5,397 nucleotides of DNA from an uncultured Selenomonadales bacterium. Its GTDB lineage: Bacteria; Bacillota; Negativicutes; Selenomonadales; Selenomonadaceae. Positions 1 through 4,607 of the stretch are shown piece by piece. Made by a program: the position numbers and the translations under genes. Within the stretch, counting starts at the first letter, position 1. Every line of letters begins with the position of its first letter. The notes beneath the pieces were generated by a model, which saw only the letters and a program-made list of their open reading frames with translations, had not been told where the DNA came from and did not search any database. Location of the stretch: positions 1-5,397 of the forward strand of contig CAMZDU010000103.1 in the NCBI GenBank assembly GCA_947305445.1. Reading direction: 5' to 3'.

Positions 1-180
1 GCGCTCCTTGTCGAAGTCACCGACGACGAACACGACGACGACTGCGACTGCGAAGACGACGTAATCATTGCCAAAATCGTCACGGGCGAGGACGGGCAAG
101 ACGAATACGTTGAACCCACCGACGAGGAGTTTGCCAAGGTTCAGGCGGCTTATGAACGCCTTTTGGATGAGGAAGAATGA
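1..180 (+). CDS. DUF1292 (YrzB/UPF0473-type) protein, C-terminal 59 residues
   Basis: The 5' end lies outside the window; frame 1 is open from base 1 to a TGA at 178-180. The fragment is very acidic. It starts with a strand-like ALLVEVTDDE, passes through an Asp/Cys cluster DDDCDCEDD (residues 12-20), then VIIAKIVTGEDGQDEYVEPT, and ends in a predicted helix DEEFAKVQAAYERLLDEEE. That C-terminal helix after an 'I/P-TDEE' turn is how DUF1292 proteins such as B. subtilis YrzB end, and those proteins lie directly before mltG in many Bacillota. The function of the family is not established. The stop overlaps the mltG start in ATGA (177-180), so translation of the two is probably coupled. The identification rests on this short acidic tail plus gene order; the family is likely, the role unknown. 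The paired Cys residues in the acidic stretch are unusual and could bind a metal, which is only an inference. Confidence 0.75.
   Translation, partial: ALLVEVTDDEHDDDCDCEDDVIIAKIVTGEDGQDEYVEPTDEEFAKVQAAYERLLDEEE
169..172 (+). promoter_or_regulatory. Ribosome binding site of mltG (GAGG)
   Basis: GAGG lies 4 bases before the ATG at 177, inside the last codons of the upstream gene. The spacing is short for a Shine-Dalgarno site, so initiation may rely partly on coupling through the ATGA stop-start overlap. Confidence 0.4.
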
Positions 181-1358
181 GCAATTCCGACGACAAAAAA
201 ATTTCCGTCGACCACGACAAAGATACCGAGAAGTTGGAAATTCCTTCCCGCCGCGCCGACAAAAAAAATTTTCTGCTCGACAAGCTGAATATCTCGTTTG
301 CCGACTTGTTTGAAGAAATTTCCTGGCGGTATGTGGCGACCATAGCGGGAGCGGTTTTTCTGTGCGTAGTCGGCATTGTTATGGCTTTGGTTTTTATTGA
401 CCCGTCAGTTGCGCAAATTAATAAGCCCGCGCCGAACGAGCCTGTTGTCGAAAATACCGTCACCGAAAAACATATCCAGATAAAAATTCGCGAAGGCATC
501 TCTACCGCCGAAATTGCCGAGCGGTTGGCCGAAAAGGGCGTCATAAAAAGTTCGCTGAAGTTCCGAATTCTCGCCCGACTGCGCGGCTACGACGACAAGC
601 TTCGCCCTGGCTCGTACACTTTTACCGCCGACATGGAGGACGACGAAGTTTTTACCAAACTTTTGAACGGCGAAAAGCGGCTTGTCAAGTTCACAATACC
701 TGAAGGCTTCGGCGTCAAAGAAATTGCCGAGCGGCTCGTCAATCTTGACCTTGTGGACAAAGAAGAATTCCTCAAGGCTGCGGCGGACTTCACGCCCTAT
801 GATTACATGCGCAAGCGCGAAAATGTTTTCTTCGCGGCGGAAGGTTTTCTGTTCCCCGAAACGTATGCCGTCGAAAGCGACGTTGAGATTGATGAAATTT
901 TAAAACTCATGGCGGGCACCCTCGACGACCGATTGACGCCGGAGATGCGCAAGAATGCCGAGAAAATGGGCTTGTCGATTTACGATTTGATAACATTGGC
1001 TTCACTGGTCGAACGCGAAGTCCGTTTCCCCGAAGACCGTCCGATTGTCGCGCAAGTGTTGCTAAAGCGTCTTAAACTCAACATGCCGTTGCAAACCGAC
1101 GCGACGTTGCAATATCTTATGGACACGCCGAAAGAGGAAGTTTCAATCGAAGACACGCGCATTGATTCGCCGTACAATACTTATCAGCATATCGGCTTGC
1201 CGCCCGGCCCCATAGCAAACCCGGGCATGGCGGCGATAACGGCTGTGTTGCACCCGTCGGAGACCGAGTATTTGTATTTCGTCGCCGACCGTCGCGGGCA
1301 CAATCATTACTCGCAAACTTACGAGGAGCATCTGGAACTTGTCAACAAATACCGCTGA
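177..1358 (+). CDS. mltG: Endolytic murein transglycosylase MltG (YceG-like)
   Basis: The 393-residue protein is a membrane-bound lytic transglycosylase that cleaves nascent peptidoglycan glycan strands outside the membrane and is thought to end their elongation. A charged cytoplasmic N-terminus of about 50 residues precedes one membrane segment at about 53-74 (VATIAGAVFLCVVGIVMALV). Next come a LysM-like region with two similar repeats (IREGISTAEIAERLAEKGVI at 104-123 and IPEGFGVKEIAERLVNLDLV at 174-193) and the YceG catalytic domain. Family hallmarks are EGFLFPETY (222-230), LASLVEREV (274-282), LQTDATLQY (305-313), SPYNTY (331-336) and GLPPGPIANPG (340-350). By alignment with the E. coli ASIVEKE motif, the catalytic glutamate is E279. 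Length is slightly above E. coli MltG (340), mainly through the N-terminal tail. The ATG at 177 overlaps the upstream stop. No key residue is missing. Confidence in family and function is high. Confidence 0.96.
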   Translation: MSNSDDKKISVDHDKDTEKLEIPSRRADKKNFLLDKLNISFADLFEEISWRYVATIAGAVFLCVVGIVMALVFIDPSVAQINKPAPNEPVVENTVTEKHIQIKIREGISTAEIAERLAEKGVIKSSLKFRILARLRGYDDKLRPGSYTFTADMEDDEVFTKLLNGEKRLVKFTIPEGFGVKEIAERLVNLDLVDKEEFLKAAADFTPYDYMRKRENVFFAAEGFLFPETYAVESDVEIDEILKLMAGTLDDRLTPEMRKNAEKMGLSIYDLITLASLVEREVRFPEDRPIVAQVLLKRLKLNMPLQTDATLQYLMDTPKEEVSIEDTRIDSPYNTYQHIGLPPGPIANPGMAAITAVLHPSETEYLYFVADRRGHNHYSQTYEEHLELVNKYR

Positions 1359-1361
1359 TTC

Positions 1362-1393
1362 AATGAGGAATGAGGAATTAAGAATTAGGAATT
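1362..1393 (+). repeat. Heptameric tandem repeat, AATGAGG/AATTAGG type
   Basis: Bases 1362-1393 are four 7-base units plus a partial one: AATGAGG, AATGAGG, AATTAAG, AATTAGG, AATT. The array begins four bases after the mltG stop and contains the proposed ATG start of the U32 gene at 1363, so it is read as the codons for MRNEELRIRN. Its composition differs clearly from the surrounding coding DNA. Similar AT-rich heptamer arrays occur between genes in several bacterial groups (the STRR repeats of cyanobacteria are an example). I see no second array in this window. Confidence 0.8.
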
Positions 1394-2667
1394 ATGTTTC
1401 GGAGAGTGTGGTTGTTGACGACAACACTACAACTCAAAAAATTTCTAATTGCAAATGCAATCGTCCCGAATTGCTTGCGCCTGCCGGAAATTTTGAGAAA
1501 CTGCAGGTCGCGCTGATTTACGGAGCTGATGCCGTGTACTTCGGCGGAAAAAATTTCAGTCTGCGTGCTTACGGCGACAATTTCACCCGCGACGAAATTT
1601 TGCAGGCCGTCAAATTCACGCACGCGCTCGGCAAAAAAATTTACGCGGCGGTCAACGTTTTCGCGCACAACAGCGACCTCGACGCGTTGGCGGACTGGCT
1701 GAAATTTTTGGACGGCGCGGGTATCGACGCGGCGTTGATTTCGGATTTGGGCGTGCTCTCTTTGGCGAAGGAGTTGACAAATCTCAAGCTCCATATCAGC
1801 ACGCAAGCAAACGTAACAAATTGGCGGGCGGCGAAATTTTTTCACGACCTCGGCGCAAGTCGAATCGTTCTTGCTCGCGAGCTGACACGCGACGAAATTT
1901 TAACCGTCAAGCAAAACTGCGCGGCGGAGCTGGAAATTTTTGTTCACGGCTCGATGTGCATCTCATATTCCGGCCGTTGTTGGCTGTCGAAATTTTTGAC
2001 GGGACGCGACGCAAATTCGGGCGCATGTACGCATTCTTGCCGCTGGAAATATAATCTCGTCGAGGAAACTCGTGACGGCGAATTTTTTCCCGTCAGCGAA
2101 GACAAGCGCGGCTCCTACGTCATGAACTCGAAAGACTTGTGTCTGTTGCCGCACTTGGCCGAAGTGATTCAAAGCGGTGTCGCGTCGCTCAAAATCGAAG
2201 GCCGCATGAAAAGCGTCAACTACGTGGCGGGCGTCGTCAAAGTTTATCGGGCGGCGATTGATTCTTATTGCGCCGCGCCCGAAGATTTTGCAATCCGCGA
2301 CGAGTGGACGGCCGAGCTTGATAAGATTGCTCACCGACCGTACACGACGGGCTTTTTCGCGGACGACGGCAAACCTACCGAAATTTACTTGACTTCCAAG
2401 CCGAGTCGTTCGGCTGATTTTTTGGGTATAGTTCGCGACTTCGACAACGCGACCATGACGGCGACGATTGAACAGCGCGGAAAATTTGTTGTCGGTGAGC
2501 GCGTGGAATTTCTTCAGCCGCACGGACAAACTTTTTCACAGACGCTGACTTCCCTACGCGACGAGAACGACGCAGAAATTTTTGCCGCGCCGCACGCTCA
2601 ACAGCTCGTAAAAATTTTCGTCAACAAACCGTTGGAAATTTGGTCACTCATGCGGGAGGCAAATTAA
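1363..2667 (+). CDS. U32 family protein, TrhP/YrrO-like (probable tRNA uridine-34 hydroxylation)
   Basis: The protein has 434 residues from the ATG at 1363. U32 proteins were first called collagenase-like peptidases, but the YegQ/YrrN/YrrO branch (TrhP) is needed for 5-hydroxyuridine at tRNA position 34. The family start RPELLAPAGNFEKLQVAL appears at 34-51. The full U32 signature lies at 191-209 (EIFVHGSMCISYSGRCWLS). C199, C206, C222 and C226 are spaced as in YegQ and are the likely iron-sulfur ligands. SLKIEGRMKS is at 275-284, and a C-terminal beta domain (about 350-430, with VGERVEFLQPHGQTFSQTL) matches the U32 C-terminal domain. Residues 1-33 are not family sequence: they are encoded by the heptamer repeat and palindrome at 1362-1450. 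The start is uncertain. ATG 1363 has no Shine-Dalgarno site, while an in-frame TTG at 1339 follows GAGGAG (1323-1328) by 10 bases, although that GAGGAG encodes the mltG EEH motif. Exact substrate is inferred. Confidence 0.9.
   Translation: MRNEELRIRNYVSESVVVDDNTTTQKISNCKCNRPELLAPAGNFEKLQVALIYGADAVYFGGKNFSLRAYGDNFTRDEILQAVKFTHALGKKIYAAVNVFAHNSDLDALADWLKFLDGAGIDAALISDLGVLSLAKELTNLKLHISTQANVTNWRAAKFFHDLGASRIVLARELTRDEILTVKQNCAAELEIFVHGSMCISYSGRCWLSKFLTGRDANSGACTHSCRWKYNLVEETRDGEFFPVSEDKRGSYVMNSKDLCLLPHLAEVIQSGVASLKIEGRMKSVNYVAGVVKVYRAAIDSYCAAPEDFAIRDEWTAELDKIAHRPYTTGFFADDGKPTEIYLTSKPSRSADFLGIVRDFDNATMTATIEQRGKFVVGERVEFLQPHGQTFSQTLTSLRDENDAEIFAAPHAQQLVKIFVNKPLEIWSLMREAN
1383..1450 (+). repeat. 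68-base imperfect palindrome (MITE/REP-like hairpin) inside the U32 reading frame
   Basis: The left arm 1383-1393 pairs with 1440-1450 over 11 positions (one G-T). Weak pairs follow at 1395/1438 and 1397/1436. Bases 1404-1407 pair with 1432-1435, 1408-1412 with 1426-1430 (one G-T), and 1414-1417 with 1422-1425, closing on an ACGA loop (1418-1421). A31-type bulges sit at 1431 and 1413. This gives about 26 paired positions in a single hairpin. The outer left arm overlaps the heptamer array. The whole structure is translated as part of the N-terminal extension of the U32 protein. A smaller perfect hairpin, ATTGC-AAAT-GCAAT, follows at 1448-1461. The pairing is seen directly; its identity as a dispersed repeat is inferred. 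Confidence 0.75.
2654..2659 (+). promoter_or_regulatory. Ribosome binding site deciding the TTG start of the FkbM gene
   Basis: GGGAGG lies 10 bases before TTG 2670 and inside the last codons of the U32 gene. It favours TTG 2670 over the earlier in-frame TTG at 2640 and the later ATG at 2700, neither of which has a comparable site. Confidence 0.65.
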
Positions 2668-2669
2668 CT

Positions 2670-3806
2670 TTGGAAAAATTTATCGAACTTATTCGCAACA
2701 TGCATGATGAATGTTACGACACTGTTATCGATAAAATCATCGAGCAGAAAATTCCCGTAGCTTTGCTCAGCGTCACAAAGCCGGAAGATGCTTTTGCCGC
2801 GGCAAAAAATTTCAAACTGAACTTGACGCATTTTATCACGCTGTCGACTTCCGCTGTCGAGCGTGCCGACTTTGAAATTATTTCCGTCGACGAGGCGATC
2901 AATCGTCGTCTGCGTCCCGAATATATTTTTGCGTTGTCGTCGATTGACGCACGCTTTGCCGCGAAAAATTTTCCCGCAAGCAAGGTGCTCTTTCCTGAAC
3001 GCGAAAACACCGCAGAAATTTATGATGCTTTCATGAGCAATTTGCCCGCGCTAAAAAATTTTTACGACGCGTTGATTGACGAGGAGTCTCGTAAAACTTT
3101 TCGCGGCTACTGGCTGGGGAACGTTTCCAATCGTCCCGACAAGATTCATCATTCCAATAACTCGCACTATATGACGCCGGGGTTTATTCCCGAACGCGGC
3201 GCGATTGTAATTGACGGCGGCTCTTACGACGGCGGCACGTGTTTGCGATTCACCGAACGCGGCTTCAAAGTTTACGGCTTCGAGTTTGACAAAAATGTTT
3301 TTAACAAAGTCGCACAAGTTGCCCGCCAAAAAAATTTCGTCGTGGAAAATTTCGGACTCGGTTCTTACAATCACACCGCCAAATATCGTCCGCTCAACGG
3401 CGGCTCCACGCACCTTGACGACGACGGCTCCGAGACCGTGCAAATAATTACGCTCGACGAGTACGTGCGCGAAAAAAATTTGCCGCGTGTCGACTTTATC
3501 AAGCTCGACGTGGAAGGCGCGGAACTCGACGTCTTGCGCGGCGCGGCGACGACAATCGCCCGTTTCAAGCCGATACTTGCAATAAGTGCTTATCACAAGC
3601 TTGACGACTTTTGGACGCTGATGAATTTTATCAAAACGTTGAATCCCGCGTACGAATTCGCCTTGCGTCAATATCACGTCTCGCCCGAAGACGAGCCGTT
3701 CATAGGCGACAACTTTCAGCGGCAGATGGTTGCTCTGGGTTTGGAACCGTGGTTAAAATTTTACGGCGAGTGTGTATTGCTTGCCCGTCAGGAGTTGATA
3801 TTATGA
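2670..3806 (+). CDS. FkbM family SAM-dependent methyltransferase
   Basis: The protein has 378 residues from TTG 2670, chosen for the GGGAGG 10 bases upstream. It starts 2 bases after the U32 stop. The C-terminal half is a class I methyltransferase of the FkbM type: motif I IVIDGGSYDGGTCLRF (179-194) for SAM binding, the acidic end of strand 2 in VYGFEFDKNVF (201-211), and the FkbM hallmark FIKLDVEGAELDVLRGA (276-292) followed by PILAISAYHK (301-310). FkbM enzymes usually O-methylate sugars or small molecules; the substrate here is unknown. Residues 1-135 alternate strands and helices (PVALLSV at 29-35, THFITLS at 53-59, YIFALSS at 85-91). They resemble the Rossmann-like domain often preceding FkbM domains, but lack a glycine-rich nucleotide loop. 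The AAATTT-rich composition matches the neighbours, so recent transfer is not indicated. The stop overlaps the acylphosphatase start in ATGA (3803-3806). Family confident, role unknown. Confidence 0.88.
   Translation: MEKFIELIRNMHDECYDTVIDKIIEQKIPVALLSVTKPEDAFAAAKNFKLNLTHFITLSTSAVERADFEIISVDEAINRRLRPEYIFALSSIDARFAAKNFPASKVLFPERENTAEIYDAFMSNLPALKNFYDALIDEESRKTFRGYWLGNVSNRPDKIHHSNNSHYMTPGFIPERGAIVIDGGSYDGGTCLRFTERGFKVYGFEFDKNVFNKVAQVARQKNFVVENFGLGSYNHTAKYRPLNGGSTHLDDDGSETVQIITLDEYVREKNLPRVDFIKLDVEGAELDVLRGAATTIARFKPILAISAYHKLDDFWTLMNFIKTLNPAYEFALRQYHVSPEDEPFIGDNFQRQMVALGLEPWLKFYGECVLLARQELIL
3790..3794 (+). promoter_or_regulatory. Ribosome binding site of the acylphosphatase gene (AGGAG)
   Basis: AGGAG sits 8 bases before the ATG at 3803, inside the last FkbM codons. 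It fixes the start at 3803 and therefore confirms the N-terminal extension of the acylphosphatase as translated sequence. Confidence 0.75.
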
Positions 3807-4147
3807 GCTTCTTTAGAAAAATTTTCGGCGGTAGCGAAGACGCTGAACCCGTCGAAGTCGGCACCCTTGAAAACGGCGTGCGCAAAGGCGGCCGCGCAAT
3901 TGGTCGCGTGCAAGGCGTCGGCTTCCGCTTTTTCGTCATGAGCAACGCCAAAAGCATGGGCATAACCGGCTGGGTTAAAAACATGAGCGACGGCTCCGTC
4001 ACCATGGAGTTGCAGGGCGAGGCTCCGACCGTTGAACACCTCATCGACAAAATTAAACGCGGGAACGATTGGATCAAAGTTACAAATTTTGAAGTAACCG
4101 ACTTGCCCGTTGCGGAAGGAGAGAATACATTTGCAATCAGATACTGA
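3803..4147 (+). CDS. acyP: Acylphosphatase with N-terminal extension
   Basis: The 114-residue protein should hydrolyse carboxyl-phosphate bonds such as acetyl phosphate or 1,3-bisphosphoglycerate; the physiological substrate of bacterial acylphosphatases is mostly unclear. Both family signatures are intact: GRVQGVGFR (34-42), whose R42 is the phosphate-binding arginine, and GWVKNMSDGSVTMELQGE (56-73), whose N60 orients the catalytic water. The usual length is about 90 residues. Here some 30 residues precede the core: MSFFRKIFGG, which could form an amphipathic membrane-binding helix, then an acidic linker (SEDAEPVEVG) and a basic patch (RKGGRA). The start is supported by AGGAG 8 bases upstream and the 4-base overlap with the FkbM gene. 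The gene overlaps aroQ by 17 bases if aroQ starts at TTG 4131. Family assignment is very secure; membrane association is inference. Confidence 0.94.
   Translation: MSFFRKIFGGSEDAEPVEVGTLENGVRKGGRAIGRVQGVGFRFFVMSNAKSMGITGWVKNMSDGSVTMELQGEAPTVEHLIDKIKRGNDWIKVTNFEVTDLPVAEGENTFAIRY
4116..4121 (+). promoter_or_regulatory. Ribosome binding site deciding the aroQ start (AAGGAG)
   Basis: AAGGAG lies 9 bases before TTG 4131, within the acylphosphatase gene. The in-frame GTG at 4152, which would give a more typical AroQ N-terminus, is 30 bases away and has no closer site, so TTG 4131 is preferred. Confidence 0.6.
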
Positions 4148-4607
4148 CGGTGTGAACGTCAAACGAATCCTGGTACTCAACGGTCCGAATCTGAATTTGT
4201 TGGGCACACGCGAGCCGGAAATTTACGGACGATTGACACTCGACGATATAAACGAATTGTTGCGCGTGCGGGCGAGTGAAGCCGACGTCGACACGATTGA
4301 CTTCCTGCAGTCGAATTACGAAGGCGAACTCGTCGAGGCGATTCAAAAAGCTCGCGGGCGATACGATTTTATTTTGCTCAACGCCGGAGCACTCACGCAC
4401 TACAGCATCGCCCTTAGGGACGCGATAGCCGCAGTGCCCGTGCCCGTGATTGAGTTGCACCTGTCGAATATTCATCGCCGCGAAGAATTTCGACATACGT
4501 CGGTGCTTGCGCCGGTCGTCATGGGTCAAATTTGCGGCTTCGGCGTCGACAGCTACATTGCCGCGCTCGATATTGCAATTCGTCGTTTGCAGAAGGACAC
4601 GAAATGA
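4131..4607 (+). CDS. aroQ: 3-dehydroquinate dehydratase, type II
   Basis: AroQ converts 3-dehydroquinate to 3-dehydroshikimate in the shikimate route to aromatic amino acids, as a cytoplasmic dodecamer. The protein is 158 residues from TTG 4131, or 151 from GTG 4152; the family is usually 140-150. Conserved blocks are ILVLNGPNLNLLGTREPEIYG (13-33, containing R27 and the catalytic Y32), QSNYEGELVEAI (60-71), ILLNAGALTHYSIALRDA (81-98, with N84 and H90), VIELHLSNIHRREEFRHTS (106-124, with E108, H110 and R121) and GFGVDSYIAAL (136-146). These match the active-site residues known from the Mycobacterium tuberculosis enzyme. QSNY replaces the commoner QSNH; the other residues are intact. The gene overlaps acyP upstream and shares ATGA (4604-4607) with the peptidase gene. 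The aroQ-peptidase pair is also found in B. subtilis (yqhS-yqhT, followed by efp). Confidence 0.96.
   Translation: MQSDTDGVNVKRILVLNGPNLNLLGTREPEIYGRLTLDDINELLRVRASEADVDTIDFLQSNYEGELVEAIQKARGRYDFILLNAGALTHYSIALRDAIAAVPVPVIELHLSNIHRREEFRHTSVLAPVVMGQICGFGVDSYIAALDIAIRRLQKDTK
4593..4597 (+). promoter_or_regulatory. Ribosome binding site of the Xaa-Pro peptidase gene (AAGGA)
   Basis: AAGGA ends 6 bases before the ATG at 4604, inside the last aroQ codons. Translation initiation of the broken peptidase gene therefore looks intact. Confidence 0.6.

Noticed and set aside
11..60. GAC/GAA-rich stretch as a microsatellite or CRISPR-like repeat
   Set aside because: It is an irregular run of Asp and Glu codons within an acidic protein, with no constant unit or spacers.
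80..544. A minus-strand frame over the DUF1292-mltG junction
   Set aside because: It covers the mltG membrane segment in antisense and shows no family features.
1404..1441. Hairpin followed by an A-run as a possible terminator at the mltG-U32 junction
   Set aside because: On the + strand the stem is followed by A and then mixed sequence, not a T-tract, and it lies inside an open reading frame. On the minus strand it would face no known gene.
1963..2529. A 188-codon open frame on the minus strand inside the U32 gene
   Set aside because: It lies antisense to a strongly conserved protein, has no recognisable motif or supported start, and is a by-product of the codon bias.
3051..3677. A 208-codon minus-strand frame opposite the FkbM gene
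   Set aside because: It is a shadow of the motif-bearing + strand gene, and its composition mirrors the complement of that gene.
3611..3802. Upstream extension of the acylphosphatase frame inside the FkbM gene
   Set aside because: The added residues resemble no protein family, the region encodes the conserved end of the FkbM protein in another frame, and AGGAG marks the start at 3803.
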